Positions 26,104 through 35,427 of a DNA stretch of 64,000 bases are shown here, in pieces. Position numbers and translations under genes: made by a program. Under the pieces are notes generated by a model that made no database searches, was not told the DNA's origin, and saw nothing but the letters and a program-made list of their open reading frames with translations. How positions within the stretch are numbered: position 1 is the stretch's first letter; every line of letters begins with the position of its first letter. The DNA comes from Salinilacihabitans rarus (GTDB taxonomy: Archaea > Halobacteriota > Halobacteria > Halobacteriales > Natrialbaceae). The stretch spans positions 3,100,001-3,164,000 of the forward strand of contig NZ_CP100762.1 in the NCBI RefSeq assembly GCF_024296665.1, given 5' to 3'.

Positions 26104-27492
26104 CTACGGTTCACGTCGGTCGGCGGCTGCGGACGACGGCCCCCGATCGATCGGGCCCCCGCCTGCGCCGTCGACGACGAGCGGTTCGCCGGCGTCGCCG
26201 CTCCGGCGCTCGACGACGACGTACTGCACCTCGACGTCGATCGGTTCGTCGACGTCGGCGGCGATCTCCCGGTGGAGGCGGTCGGCGAGTCCGGGCTCCG
26301 GGCCGGGTTCGGGCGCGGCGACGGTGACGACGACGCGGTCGACCGACCGCAGGGGGTAGTCGTCGTCGAGTTCCACCGCCACGAGTTCGAGGGTGACCCC
26401 CTCGTAACGGGGTTCCTCGAGGACCGCGGCGGCGTCCTCCTCGGCGGTCGACTCGATCCCGGTCGTCTGGAAGTCGAGCAGGGTGACGCCGGCCAGCGGC
26501 GCCGCGAGCGCGAGCAACGCGACGCCGAAGACCGCGGCGTACGCGTACGTCGGCCGGCGGGTCGGCGACACCTCGAACAGCCCCTGCGGGCGGTAGCCGG
26601 CGATCCACAGCGTCGCCAGCGCGGTGAAGTTGATCGACAGCAGGTTCACGACCACGAGGATGGCGGCGCCGACCGCCGCGCCGTACATCCCCCACGCGAC
26701 CGTGATCCCGACCGCGGCCGAGGGCGGGATGAGCGCGGCGGCGATCATCACGCCGACGATGGCCTCCGAGAAGCCCCGCGTGAGGCTGAGGATGCCGGCG
26801 ATCCCGGCGCCCAGCGCGACCGCGAGCGAGAACAGGTTCGGCGAGACCCGCTCCTCGAGTTCGGTGGCGACGACGATGTCGACGCCCCCGGGTTCGAGGC
26901 CGGCGAACCGGGCGAGAGTGGCGAGGCCGACCGAGGCGACGATGACGGTCGCGACCCCGACGATCTGGTAGGCGAAGCCGGTCGTCCTGAGGGCGGCGTC
27001 GCCGGTGACGATGCCGACGCTGGCGGCCAGCGCCGGCCCGAGCAGCGGCGCGATCACCATCGCGCCGATCACGACCGCCGGCGAGTCCGCGAGCAGTCCC
27101 GCGGTGGCGACGACGGCGCTGATGAGCAACATCACCGCGAAGATGGGGAACGCGGGCGTGAGTTCGTCGGCCTTGGTGCGGAGCACCTGCCGCGAGGTGC
27201 GTACGCCTCGCCGGCCGCCGAGAGTGTACCGGTCCCGGAGCGCGGAGAACCGGTCGGAGATGACCGTCTCGGCGTCGATCACGATCACGCTGGCCTCGTC
27301 GCTTATGCCGGCCTGCCGGAGCCGATCGAGCACCGGTTCGACCGCCCGCGCCGGGAGGGGAAACCGGACGACTGCGGTGTACCCCCGGTCGCTTGTCACG
27401 TCGCTGACGACGTACTCGACGCCCTCGTCCTCGAGGACGTCGAGGACGACCCGTCGCTTCCCCTCGGGAACCATGATTTCGAGGTAGCGCAT
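26104..27492 (-). CDS. DUF389/TIGR00341 family membrane protein
   Basis: 462-residue protein beginning with a small alpha/beta domain (MRYLEIMVPEGKRRVVLDVL, then VIVIDAETVISDRFSALRDR) and continuing with the DUF389 membrane region of about eight helices (VVIGAMVIAPLLGPALAASV; IVGVMIAAALIPPSAAVGIT; GAAILVVVNLLSINFTALAT). The C-terminal ~110 residues are soluble. Function is unknown; transport or sensing is guessed from the fold in related proteins. The ATG at 27492 begins the conserved MRYLEI segment. Confidence 0.88.
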   Translation of the reverse strand: MRYLEIMVPEGKRRVVLDVLEDEGVEYVVSDVTSDRGYTAVVRFPLPARAVEPVLDRLRQAGISDEASVIVIDAETVISDRFSALRDRYTLGGRRGVRTSRQVLRTKADELTPAFPIFAVMLLISAVVATAGLLADSPAVVIGAMVIAPLLGPALAASVGIVTGDAALRTTGFAYQIVGVATVIVASVGLATLARFAGLEPGGVDIVVATELEERVSPNLFSLAVALGAGIAGILSLTRGFSEAIVGVMIAAALIPPSAAVGITVAWGMYGAAVGAAILVVVNLLSINFTALATLWIAGYRPQGLFEVSPTRRPTYAYAAVFGVALLALAAPLAGVTLLDFQTTGIESTAEEDAAAVLEEPRYEGVTLELVAVELDDDYPLRSVDRVVVTVAAPEPGPEPGLADRLHREIAADVDEPIDVEVQYVVVERRSGDAGEPLVVDGAGGGPIDRGPSSAAADRREP

Positions 27493-27603
27493 CGGCGAAC
27501 GGTCCACCCCGCGGCGGATACGTCTGGGGCAGTCGCTCGCGTGTCGGCGGGCGCTTGCGACGGACGGCAGAACGGTCTTTCCCGCCCTCTGCCCAGCCCG
27601 CGT

Positions 27604-28158
27604 ATGGCCGACAGCGACGGCGACGACACGTGGCTGGGCGTCCGCGAGCGCGCGCGGCCGCTCGTCCGGGCGGGAGTCGTCCTCGGGATCGGACTCGGCG
27701 GCTTCGTCGACGGCATCGTCCTCCACCAGATCCTCCAGTGGCACCACATGCTCTCGGCGTGGACCGATCCGACGGTCCTCGGCGACCTCCGGCTGAACGT
27801 GCTGGCCGACGGTCTCTTCCACGCCGCGACGTACCTCTTCACCGTCGCCGGCGTCGTCCTGCTCTGGCGGGCGTGGCGCCGCCCCGACGTCCCACCCTCG
27901 GGGCGGATACTGCTGGGATCGACGGTCGCCGGCTGGGGCGTCTTCAACCTCGTCGAGGGAGTCGTGAACCACCACCTGCTGGGCGTCCACCACGTCTGGC
28001 CCGCGGGGCCGGGCAGCGTCTTCCTCTGGGACGTCGGGTTCCTGCTCTCGGGCGTCGCCTTCCTCCTCGGCGGGTACGCCGTCGTCAGGAGCGACGACGC
28101 GGCCGCGCCGGCCCGCGGCGACCCCGCCCGCGCGTCGGGGGCGAACGTCGACGAGTGA
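27604..28158 (+). CDS. DUF2243 family membrane protein
   Basis: 184-residue protein with four membrane helices and clustered histidines: GLGGFVDGIVLHQILQWHHM, FNLVEGVVNHHLLGVHHVWP. This His-rich pattern is the DUF2243 signature, and the conserved His residues could bind a metal or haem; function is unknown. The ATG at 27604 is divergent from the DUF389 gene, 111 bp away, so the intergenic region holds two promoters. Confidence 0.85.
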   Translation: MADSDGDDTWLGVRERARPLVRAGVVLGIGLGGFVDGIVLHQILQWHHMLSAWTDPTVLGDLRLNVLADGLFHAATYLFTVAGVVLLWRAWRRPDVPPSGRILLGSTVAGWGVFNLVEGVVNHHLLGVHHVWPAGPGSVFLWDVGFLLSGVAFLLGGYAVVRSDDAAAPARGDPARASGANVDE

Positions 28159-28167
28159 CCGCCCCGC

Positions 28168-29223
28168 TCAGGCGGTCCCGACCGGGTCGAGGAGTTCGCG
28201 CTCGACGCCGTCGAGTTCGAGGGCGAACTCGGGGCCGAACGCGGTCGACGGCGTCCGAAAGCCGGCGTCGACGTCGTCGTCCAGCACGCGCCACGCGGCC
28301 GACACCGCCGCGTCCGCGGTGAGCGCGTACGGGTCGGGCGTGTGCAACCGCGCGGCGACCCGTCTGTCGCCGTCGGTGACCGCGCCCCAGACGACGGCCG
28401 ATCCGCGCTCGCGTTCCTCCTCGTCCGGCCCGTCGACGCGGGCCTCGACGAGCCGTTCGAGGGCGCGTTTCACCGGCGTCGAGCCGAGCAGCCAGCCGAG
28501 GGCGTCGGCGGCGGACAGCGCGCGGATCGCCCGCCGGGAGGCGGCGGCGTAGACGGCGACGTTCTCGATCCCCGTGCTGTGGTACGCGGTGACGACGTCG
28601 CCCCACGGGATCGTGACCGCCGGCGTCGGGCCGCGTCCGAAGTCGATCTCGCGGACGTCGTAGGCCGCCGGCACGCGGACGAGTCGGCCGTTTCGCCGGA
28701 CCACCCCGCCGGTCCCGAGGTGTTCGACCGCCGTGAGCGCCGTTCCCCGCGAGAGCGAGCCCGAACCGGCGATTCCCAGCGCGAGGTCGTCCGCCGTCGG
28801 CAGCCGCTCGGCGAGGAAGGCGGCCAGACAGTCCGAGGGGACGACGTCGAAGCCGACGCCGGGCAGCAGCGTCACGCCGGCCTCCCGGGCGTCCGCGTCG
28901 CGGTCCGCGAGCCGATCGAACACCCGGAACTCGCCGGTGAGGTCGAGGTAGTCGGTGCCCGTTTCGAGGCAGGCGTCGACCATCGGGTCGCTGGTGTCGA
29001 CGAACGGCCCCGCACAGTGGACGACGGCGTCGAACTCGCCGACGTGTTCGGCGGCCGCGTCGAGGTCGAACGCCCGCCCCTCGACGCCGAGGGCGTCGGC
29101 CTGCGCGGCGACGCGGTTCCGGTCCCGGCCGGCGACGACCGGCGAGCCGCCCCGCGAAACGGCCTCGCGGGCGATCAGTCGGCCGGTGTAGCCGTACGAC
29201 CCGTAGACGAGGAGGGTGTCCAT
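28168..29223 (-). CDS. Saccharopine-dehydrogenase-like oxidoreductase
   Basis: 351-residue protein with an N-terminal Rossmann fold (LLVYGSYGYTGRLIAREAVS, then VVAGRDRNRVAAQADAL) and the FDAVVHCAGPFVDTSDPMVD segment typical of the saccharopine dehydrogenase/trans-acting enoyl reductase family. A true lysine-pathway role is unlikely without neighbours, so the substrate is open. The ATG at 29223 starts the nucleotide-binding strand. It converges with the DUF2243 gene, ten bases apart. Confidence 0.8.
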   Translation of the reverse strand: MDTLLVYGSYGYTGRLIAREAVSRGGSPVVAGRDRNRVAAQADALGVEGRAFDLDAAAEHVGEFDAVVHCAGPFVDTSDPMVDACLETGTDYLDLTGEFRVFDRLADRDADAREAGVTLLPGVGFDVVPSDCLAAFLAERLPTADDLALGIAGSGSLSRGTALTAVEHLGTGGVVRRNGRLVRVPAAYDVREIDFGRGPTPAVTIPWGDVVTAYHSTGIENVAVYAAASRRAIRALSAADALGWLLGSTPVKRALERLVEARVDGPDEEERERGSAVVWGAVTDGDRRVAARLHTPDPYALTADAAVSAAWRVLDDDVDAGFRTPSTAFGPEFALELDGVERELLDPVGTA

Positions 29224-29254
29224 GGTCGTCGTTGGGGTCGCCGACGGGTTAATC

Positions 29255-29620
29255 TTACAGCGCCGCCGGCGCGACGAGGTCGCGTTCCTGATCGTACTCG
29301 AGGAGGCCGGCACGGGTCAGCCGCGGCAGGTGGTCGTGGTACAGCGAGATGTAGACGTCGGCGACGCGCTCGGCGGATATCTCCGCGACCCGCCGGTCGG
29401 TCTCCAGTCGGGCGACCTCCTCGGCGGCGTCCGGCAGCGTCAGTTCCTGGTCGTACTGGTACATCACCGCGAGCAGGTGTCGGCGCCGGTGGTGGCCCAG
29501 CAGCCGGAACGTCCGATCGATCGTCTCGGCACCCTCCTCGCGGCGGTCGAGCCAGTCGAGGACCGTCCTGACGAAGTCGGCGGCGTCGAACTCGGCGTCG
29601 GAGTCGGGCGTGGCAGTCAT
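29255..29620 (-). CDS. DUF7344-type winged-helix protein
   Basis: 121-residue haloarchaeal protein with the pattern RTFRLLGHHRRRHLLAVMYQ, ELTLPDAAEEVARLETDRRV and DVYISLYHDHLPRLTRAGLL-EYDQERD. This is a winged-helix domain (DUF7344) common in haloarchaeal regulators; DNA targets are unknown. It lies 31 bases upstream of the oxidoreductase gene on the same strand, so they may be co-transcribed. Confidence 0.75.
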   Translation of the reverse strand: MTATPDSDAEFDAADFVRTVLDWLDRREEGAETIDRTFRLLGHHRRRHLLAVMYQYDQELTLPDAAEEVARLETDRRVAEISAERVADVYISLYHDHLPRLTRAGLLEYDQERDLVAPAAL

Positions 29621-29782
29621 CGTGTGTGGGACGTTGGCTCGCGGACGCGAAGCCGCTCTCGTCCTCCGCGCCCGTTCGAGCGCTCCTACGGGGTACTCGT
29701 CTCGGCGGTAAATATTCGTATCGAATCCGTTTCAGGTCGTCCACCGCGGCGTGACCGTCGCGTTCGCCGACCGGTCGCTGGC

Positions 29783-30079
29783 TCACCCGCTCTCGACCGT
29801 GAACGTCGGCTCCGAGACGGCCTCGCTCTTGCAGGCGGGACAGCGCGACGGCAGGTTCAGCAGGTCGTCGAACTCGTCGAAGCCGCAGTCGCGACAGGTC
29901 GGCGGCGCGACGAGCAGTCGCTCGCCGTTGCCTTCGACCGAGCGGGCGACGTGTTCGACGTGGCGGACGACCGCGTTCGGCGTCAGGTCGAACCGATCGG
30001 CGAGCGCGCTGGGCGTCGCGGGTGCCTCGCGGAGGGCGTCGGCGAGTCGCTTGCGGGTCGTCGCGTCGGCTTCGCGCAT
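29783..30079 (-). CDS. HTH regulator fused to a zinc ribbon (COG3357-like)
   Basis: 98-residue protein. An N-terminal helix-turn-helix (RKRLADALREAPATPSALAD, then RFDLTPNAVVRHVEHVARS) precedes a Cys-rich ribbon: CRDCGFDEFDDLLNLPSRCP then CKSE. This matches predicted archaeal transcriptional regulators of COG3357. The ATG at 30079 begins the conserved protein; residues in the open frame before it are antisense to the nucleotidyltransferase. It is divergent from that gene, 97 bp away. Confidence 0.82.
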   Translation of the reverse strand: MREADATTRKRLADALREAPATPSALADRFDLTPNAVVRHVEHVARSVEGNGERLLVAPPTCRDCGFDEFDDLLNLPSRCPACKSEAVSEPTFTVESG

Positions 30080-30176
30080 GCCCGAGCGAACGGCCGCCGG
30101 GCGTTTATACTGTCCGGGGGCGACCGCGACCCCCGAAAGGGCAAGAGACTTACAGCCCGCAGGAGAACTCCGCCCC

Positions 30177-31151
30177 ATGAAGGCCGTGGTTCTCGCCGGC
30201 GGATACGCGACCCGGTTGTGGCCCATCACCAAACACCGGCCCAAGATGTTCCTTCCCATCGGAAACTCGACGGTCGTCGACCGCATCTTCGCCGAACTCG
30301 AGGCCGACGAGCGAATCGACGAGGTGTTCGTCAGCACGAACGAGCGGTTCGCGCCGGAGTTCGAGGCCCACCTCGCAGAGAACGCGTTCGAGAAGCCGAC
30401 GCTGTCGGTCGAGGAGACGACCGCCGAAGACGAGAAGTTCGGCGTCGTCGGCGCGCTCGCCCAGCTAGTCGAGCGCGAGGGGGTCGACGACGACCTGCTC
30501 GTGATCGCCGGCGACAACCTCATGAGCTTCGCCGTGTCGGACTTCCTCGACTACTTCGAGGCGACGGGAACGCCGACGCTCGCCGCGTACGACGTCGGCT
30601 CGCGGGAGAAGGCCAAATCGTACGGGCTGGTCGAACTCGACGGGAATCGCGTCGTCGACTTCCAGGAGAAACCCGACGACCCCAAGAGCACGCTCGTCTC
30701 GATCGCCTGCTACGCGTTCCCGAGCGAGCACCTCTCGTTGCTCCCGACGTACCTCGAAGACGGCAACAACCCGGACGAACCCGGTTGGTTCGTCCAGTGG
30801 CTCCAGGACCGCGAGCCGACCCACGCCTACACGTTCGAGGGCGCCTGGTTCGACATCGGCACCCCCGAGAGCTACCTCGACGCCGTCGGCTGGCACTTAG
30901 ACGGCGACTCGCTCGTCGCCGAGAGCGCCACCCTCGACGGCGCGTCCATCGGCGAGAACGTCCACGTCATGGAGGGGGCGACCATCGAGGAGAGCAACCT
31001 CGATCACGCCGTCATCTTCCCCGACGCCACCGTCCGGAACGGCGACATCCGCCGGTCGATCATCGACGAGGGGACCCACCTCGAGAACCTCGACCTCGCG
31101 GGCGCGCTCATCGGCGCGCACACGACGATCAGAAACGGCACGCCCGAGTGA
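30177..31151 (+). CDS. Sugar-phosphate nucleotidyltransferase
   Basis: 324-residue NDP-sugar pyrophosphorylase. The N-terminal nucleotidyltransferase domain opens with MKAVVLAGGYATRLWPITKH and RPKMFLPIG, with IAGDNLMSF as the metal-binding region and FQEKP as the sugar-binding motif. The last ~70 residues contain hexapeptide beta-helix turns (ATLDGASIGENVHVMEGATI; DLAGALIGAHTTIRNG). It makes a nucleotide sugar for glycoprotein or polysaccharide synthesis; sugar specificity cannot be read. The ATG at 30177 is exact for the family. Confidence 0.93.
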   Translation: MKAVVLAGGYATRLWPITKHRPKMFLPIGNSTVVDRIFAELEADERIDEVFVSTNERFAPEFEAHLAENAFEKPTLSVEETTAEDEKFGVVGALAQLVEREGVDDDLLVIAGDNLMSFAVSDFLDYFEATGTPTLAAYDVGSREKAKSYGLVELDGNRVVDFQEKPDDPKSTLVSIACYAFPSEHLSLLPTYLEDGNNPDEPGWFVQWLQDREPTHAYTFEGAWFDIGTPESYLDAVGWHLDGDSLVAESATLDGASIGENVHVMEGATIEESNLDHAVIFPDATVRNGDIRRSIIDEGTHLENLDLAGALIGAHTTIRNGTPE

Positions 31152-31181
31152 TCGTGACCGTCGTCGCTCGTGACACCGCTG

Positions 31182-31187
31182 TATAAA
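31182..31187 (+). promoter_or_regulatory. TATA box of the 31.2-kb hypothetical gene
   Basis: TATAAA at 31182-31187 lies about 30 bp before the GTG at 31215, favouring leaderless translation from that GTG over the ATG at 31230. Confidence 0.5.
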
Positions 31188-31214
31188 CAACTCTATCAGT
31201 CCGCGGTGTGACGT

Positions 31215-31919
31215 GTGGCGACGACGGATATGCCAAGCGCACAGGAGGTCCTCGATAGATACGCCGACGGGACGCCGTACGAGTCGCTCGCGGCCGCGTT
31301 CCGCGAGTTCGAGCGCCCGCCCGGCGACGACCCCGTGTTGCTCGTCGCGGAGGCGGCGGCGGCGACCACCGGCCAGAACTACGTCACCGGCGTCCGCCCG
31401 ACCGTCGAGCGGTTCCGCGAGGCGTTCGTCGAGACCGGCCGCGCGACGACCCTCGAAGCGCTCGCCGCCCTCTCGGTCGAGGACGAGACACTGGTCGAGG
31501 CGTTCGGGGCCCAGCGCAAGCGCCGCGTCCTGCTCGAAGTCGCCCGCGCGCTCGCGGCCCGGTCCGAGACGGGCCTCGACGCGCTGCGGGCGTGGGCCGT
31601 CGGGGCCGACCCCTACCGGTACGAGGCAGACCCCATCGGCTCCATCTCGGGCGTCGGCCCCTCGACGTTCCAGTTCCTGCGCCAGCAGGCGGGCGTCGAC
31701 GCGGCGACGCCGGACCCGACGCTCACGTCGCTCGTCGAGCGCGTCGACGACGAGGTAGAGGGTCTCGACCTCGATACGAGCGAGAGCCTGCGGACGATCG
31801 CCTCCTGTGAACTGCTGTCGCTGGTCACGAGCTACCGGATCCTCGAAATCGACCGGATCGCGTGGTGGACGTTCACCGACGAGGACGAGCGCGAGGCGGA
31901 GATGGCGCTTGGGCGCTGA
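31215..31919 (+). CDS. Uncharacterised protein with HhH-glycosylase-like segment
   Basis: 234-residue soluble, helical protein. I do not recognise a named family. The segment PIGSISGVGPSTFQFLRQQA resembles the helix-hairpin-helix motif of DNA glycosylases, although the catalytic Lys/Asp of those enzymes is not evident. Long amphipathic helices (TLEALAALSVEDETLVEAFG; RKRRVLLEVARALAARSETG) precede it. GTG at 31215 is chosen because of the TATAAA ~30 bp upstream; the ATG at 31230 is an alternative. It stands alone between transcription units. Confidence 0.7.
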   Translation: MATTDMPSAQEVLDRYADGTPYESLAAAFREFERPPGDDPVLLVAEAAAATTGQNYVTGVRPTVERFREAFVETGRATTLEALAALSVEDETLVEAFGAQRKRRVLLEVARALAARSETGLDALRAWAVGADPYRYEADPIGSISGVGPSTFQFLRQQAGVDAATPDPTLTSLVERVDDEVEGLDLDTSESLRTIASCELLSLVTSYRILEIDRIAWWTFTDEDEREAEMALGR

Positions 31920-32207
31920 CTCGCGGCGCGGATCGGCCGACGCCCGGCCCGTCGGGACCGGAGACGCCCTCGAAGGTCGGTCTGGCGAGCGCGCGGAAAC
32001 GTTCCTTCCGACGGCCCGGGACCGGATGGACGCGAACTCGTGGATCGGCAACGAGACCGTGATCGTCTTCTTCGTCGTGCTGGCGCTCACCGACCTGCTG
32101 AGGAGCGTTCCGCTCTCACGCGGACCGGACTGGGCCCCGGGGACACCAGCCCGGTTTCCGTTCGAAGCCGCTCGATCGCCCCGGTCGCCGTCGTCGCGCC
32201 CGGTCGC
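31920..32207. other. Intergenic stretch of 288 bp
   Basis: No gene is supported. A plus-strand ATG at 32026 opens a hydrophobic stretch (NETVIVFFVVLALTDLLRSV) but its frame runs on into sequence antisense to dph6, so a small membrane protein or remnant is possible but unproven. Confidence 0.4.
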
Positions 32208-32936
32208 TCACGCCAGCCGAGCGTCCGTGATCCGCAGTCGTCCCCTCGTGCCGTCCCACTCGGTCTCGTACTCCAGATCGATCCGCCGGTCCATCTGCGG
32301 GCCGTCGACCACCAGCGTCTCGAACTCCCCGCCCTCCCCCAGCAGGTGGACGCCGTACTCCTCGTGCAGGTCTTCGAGGTCGGCCAGCGCCGCCTCGTCG
32401 ATCGTCCGGCCGAGCCACGACTCGTCGAGGCCGTAGGCGGCGACCTGCACGATCACGATCTCGAAACCGGCCTCTAGCATCGCCGTCGCGAGTTCCCGGG
32501 GGTCCTCCCGCCAGAGCGGCGCGAACAGGTCACAGCCGAGACGCTCGCACATCCCCTCGATGCGGCCCGTCTGGTACTCGCTCTCGACGGCCCCCGCGAT
32601 GACGCCGGCGACCCCGCCGTCGAGTTCGGCGTCGAGGTCCCGAAGCGCGGCCTCAAGCGGTTCGAGTTCGGCGTCGCCCTGTGCGCCCGAGTCGGTCGCG
32701 GCGTCGGCGTCGAAGTCCTCGGGTTCGACGTCGACGAGCGGGATGCCGACGCTCTCGGCCGCCAGCGCCGTCAGGTCGGTCGCCGGGACGTGGTACATGT
32801 AGGAGTCACCCGCCGGGTGGACGGTGACGAGTCGGCGGACGTCGAGGCCACGCTCTACGGCGCGGTAGAGCGCCCACGCGGAGTCCTTGCCGCCGGAGAA
32901 CAGCGAGACCCACGCGCCGTCGTCGCTCGCGGTCAT
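32208..32936 (-). CDS. dph6: Diphthine--ammonia ligase
   Basis: 242-residue ATP-pyrophosphatase-type enzyme catalysing the last step of diphthamide formation on elongation factor 2. The PP-loop SLFSGGKDSAWALYRAVERG is at residues 11-30, and GVIAGAVESEYQTGRIEGMC, LFAPLWREDPREL and LGEGGEFETLVVDGP are diagnostic. Length is normal for archaeal Dph6. The ATG at 32936 immediately precedes the loop; DUF373 lies 30 bases upstream on the same strand. Confidence 0.93.
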   Translation of the reverse strand: MTASDDGAWVSLFSGGKDSAWALYRAVERGLDVRRLVTVHPAGDSYMYHVPATDLTALAAESVGIPLVDVEPEDFDADAATDSGAQGDAELEPLEAALRDLDAELDGGVAGVIAGAVESEYQTGRIEGMCERLGCDLFAPLWREDPRELATAMLEAGFEIVIVQVAAYGLDESWLGRTIDEAALADLEDLHEEYGVHLLGEGGEFETLVVDGPQMDRRIDLEYETEWDGTRGRLRITDARLA

Positions 32937-32966
32937 GCTCGACCCTTCGGAGCCGCGGGTAAATCG

Positions 32967-34214
32967 TTACTGGTCGCGGCCGGACTGCGGGTCGTCGCCG
33001 TCGCCGGTTCGCGGCCCGCCGTCGGTGCGCTCGGGGTCGGCCCGCCGCTCGCGGTCGCGCCGGGCGCGCTCGCTCCCCTCGAACTCGGGTTCGTCGAGGC
33101 TCGCGCCGCTGAACGAGGCGGCGATCCGGACGCCGACGACGCTCAGGAAGATCGCCCCGAGGACGTACATCGCGAGGCGCTCGCCCGGGTTCAGGGTGAA
33201 CGCGTCGAACGAGCGCCAGCCGAAGTTGAGCCCCGGGACGATCAGCGGCCCGATGACGTCCTGCGTCTCGAGGAAGTACGCCGAGAACCCCCGGACGACG
33301 AGGCCGACCGAGACGACGACGAACGGGAGGTTGAGGTACGAACTCCGGATCTCCTCCTCGCGGATGAGTTCGTCGAGGAGGCGGCCGGCGCTGGCGGTGA
33401 GCGCGGCGGTCGTCAGCCACGGGATCCCCTCGAAGGCGAACTGCATCGCCGGGACGACCACCCCCTGCGGGTCGTCGAGGCTCGACGCGCCGAGCGCGCC
33501 GAAGAACAGTCCGACGAGGGTCAGCCCCACGGCGACGACGTAGGTGACGACCGACACCTGACCGGTGTAGAGCGACTCGCGGGCCCGCCGGGCGAGCGCG
33601 GTGACCACGTCGTCGACGTTGAACCCCTTGTAGAGCAGGAAGACGCCGATGACGGTCGTGATCGCGGCGGCGCCTTCCGCGGCGCCAAACCGCATCGCGA
33701 GCATCGGGAAGACCAGCAGCGCGAGGCCGATGGGGACGAGTACGGTCTGGCGGAGTTCCTCGTCGGCGAGGAACTGCTTGAGCAGGTAGTACGTCGACTC
33801 GATGTCCCGGGCCTGCCGGACGACGACGCGGTCGACGGCGTCGACGCGGACGCGGCTCTCGACGATGGGGACCAGCCGCTCGTCCTCGGCGCTGTCGATG
33901 ACGACCACGGCCGAGTCGGGGTCGTACTCGGCGATCAGTTCGTCGAGCTGGTGGGCGACGGCGCGGTCCGCCGAGACCATCGAGTCCCGGTCGCCGGAGA
34001 CGACCGCGACGACGGTCTCCTCGTCGTCGTCGCGCAGGCTCTGGGCGACTCGCAGCGATTCGAGCAGCGAGTTCACCCCCGAGTCCTCGGGGTCGGCGAG
34101 GCCGACGTCGGTCACGAGCGCGCGGACTGCCTCCCAGCCGACGATCGGCGAGCGCAGGCCGGTCTTGCGGCCCACGTCGTCGGTCCGGTCGAGGCAGACG
34201 ACCAGCGTTGTCAC
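32967..34214 (-). CDS. DUF373 family membrane protein
   Basis: 415-residue archaeal protein. The N-terminal ~145 residues form a soluble alpha/beta domain (TTLVVCLDRTDDVGRKTGLR; VVAVVSGDRDSMVSADRAVA), followed by about six membrane helices (VLVPIGLALLVFPMLAMRFG; VVTYVVAVGLTLVGLFFGAL; LPFVVVSVGLVVRGFSAYFL) and an acidic, disordered tail. This is the DUF373 architecture, widespread in archaea and of unknown role. Its position just upstream of dph6 suggests co-transcription. Confidence 0.88.
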   Translation of the reverse strand: MTTLVVCLDRTDDVGRKTGLRSPIVGWEAVRALVTDVGLADPEDSGVNSLLESLRVAQSLRDDDEETVVAVVSGDRDSMVSADRAVAHQLDELIAEYDPDSAVVVIDSAEDERLVPIVESRVRVDAVDRVVVRQARDIESTYYLLKQFLADEELRQTVLVPIGLALLVFPMLAMRFGAAEGAAAITTVIGVFLLYKGFNVDDVVTALARRARESLYTGQVSVVTYVVAVGLTLVGLFFGALGASSLDDPQGVVVPAMQFAFEGIPWLTTAALTASAGRLLDELIREEEIRSSYLNLPFVVVSVGLVVRGFSAYFLETQDVIGPLIVPGLNFGWRSFDAFTLNPGERLAMYVLGAIFLSVVGVRIAASFSGASLDEPEFEGSERARRDRERRADPERTDGGPRTGDGDDPQSGRDQ

Positions 34215-34305
34215 GGTGTCCGATGCATTCCGCGCGACGATAAAACCACTTACTCGTTCAGGGCGACCCGCGTCGCCCGCAAGCGACGCCTTCGGCCGGT
34301 CGCCG

Positions 34306-35301
34306 TCAGGTCCGCAGTCGGAGCCCCCGCTCGTGTGCGAGGCCGGCCAGCCCGGCCCCGAAGGCGTAGGCCACCCGCCGGGCGGCGACGCCCACGCGCG
34401 CCATCAGCGGCCGCTCGGGCTCGAACTCCTCGACGGTCACCTCGTCGACGCCGAGGCGGTCGGCGACCGCCGCCTCGACGTCCTCGCGCGTGCCGAGTTC
34501 GTCGACCAGCCCGAGGTCGTGGGCCTCCTCGCCGAGGTAGACCCGCGCCTCGGTGTCGCGGACGAACGCGGGGTCCAGGTCGCGGCCCTCGCTGACCCGG
34601 TCGACGAAGGCGTCGTACCAGTCGTCGACCAGTCCCTGCAGGTAGGCGCGCTCGTCCTCGTCCATCTCCTTCAGCGGGAGGCCGGCGTCCTTGTACTCGC
34701 CGGCGGTGAACCCCTCGTAGGAGAGACCGATCCTCTCGGCGAGGTCGCTCGCGTTCACCCGCGAGGCGATGACGCCGATCGAGCCGACGACGCTCGCGTC
34801 CCGCGCCCAGAGTTCGTCACAGCCGCTCGCGATCCAGTAGCCGCCGCTGGCACAGCGGTCCGTCGCGTACGCGACCGTCGGTCCCTCGAACCGCTCGGCC
34901 GCGAGTTTGATGTCGTCGCTGGGGACGACCTCGCCGCCGGGCGTGTTGAGTTTGACGAGCAGGGCGTCGACGCTGTCGTCCTCGTTCGCCCGGTCGATCT
35001 GTTCGACGATGTCGTCGGCGGGGGTCCCCCGGGGGCTGGAGGGCAGCGGCCCGCCCCCGCCGTCGCGGGTGATCGGCCCCTCGACGGCCACCTCGGCGAC
35101 GTCGTAGTCGGGAAAGAGCGACTCGGCGACGCCGCCGGACAGCCGGACCCCGAGCAGGACGACCCCGAGCGCGACGAGGACGCCGAGGAGGTCCGCGAGC
35201 GTCTCCACGTAGACGACGAACAGCGCGACGGCGGCGGCGGCAAACAGCGCGGTCCCGACCGCGACGACCGCGAGGCGGCCGAGACTGCGGCTATCGACCA
35301 T
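34306..35301 (-). CDS. sppA: Signal peptide peptidase SppA (S49 family)
   Basis: 331-residue membrane serine protease that clears signal peptides. Two N-terminal hydrophobic segments (VVAVGTALFAAAAVALFVVY; LVALGVVLLGVRLSGGV) anchor it, and the S49 domain follows. The catalytic Ser (ASGGYW, S152) and Lys (GEYKDAG, K204) are 52 residues apart, the spacing of the Bacillus SppA dyad. The ATG at 35301 is preferred to a GTG nine bases upstream. It stands divergent from nothing close; the gap to DUF373 is 91 bp. Confidence 0.92.
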   Translation of the reverse strand: MVDSRSLGRLAVVAVGTALFAAAAVALFVVYVETLADLLGVLVALGVVLLGVRLSGGVAESLFPDYDVAEVAVEGPITRDGGGGPLPSSPRGTPADDIVEQIDRANEDDSVDALLVKLNTPGGEVVPSDDIKLAAERFEGPTVAYATDRCASGGYWIASGCDELWARDASVVGSIGVIASRVNASDLAERIGLSYEGFTAGEYKDAGLPLKEMDEDERAYLQGLVDDWYDAFVDRVSEGRDLDPAFVRDTEARVYLGEEAHDLGLVDELGTREDVEAAVADRLGVDEVTVEEFEPERPLMARVGVAARRVAYAFGAGLAGLAHERGLRLRT

Positions 35302-35427
35302 CGGTGACACCTCGGTGCATGGCTCTTCGTGCGCGCGCTCGCCTGTTAATAGCTCCGGCGTCGGCCAGCGGGGGCTACTCGCGTAAAACGAGAGAATCGC
35401 GACCGCGGTCGCGGTAGACGAATCGAC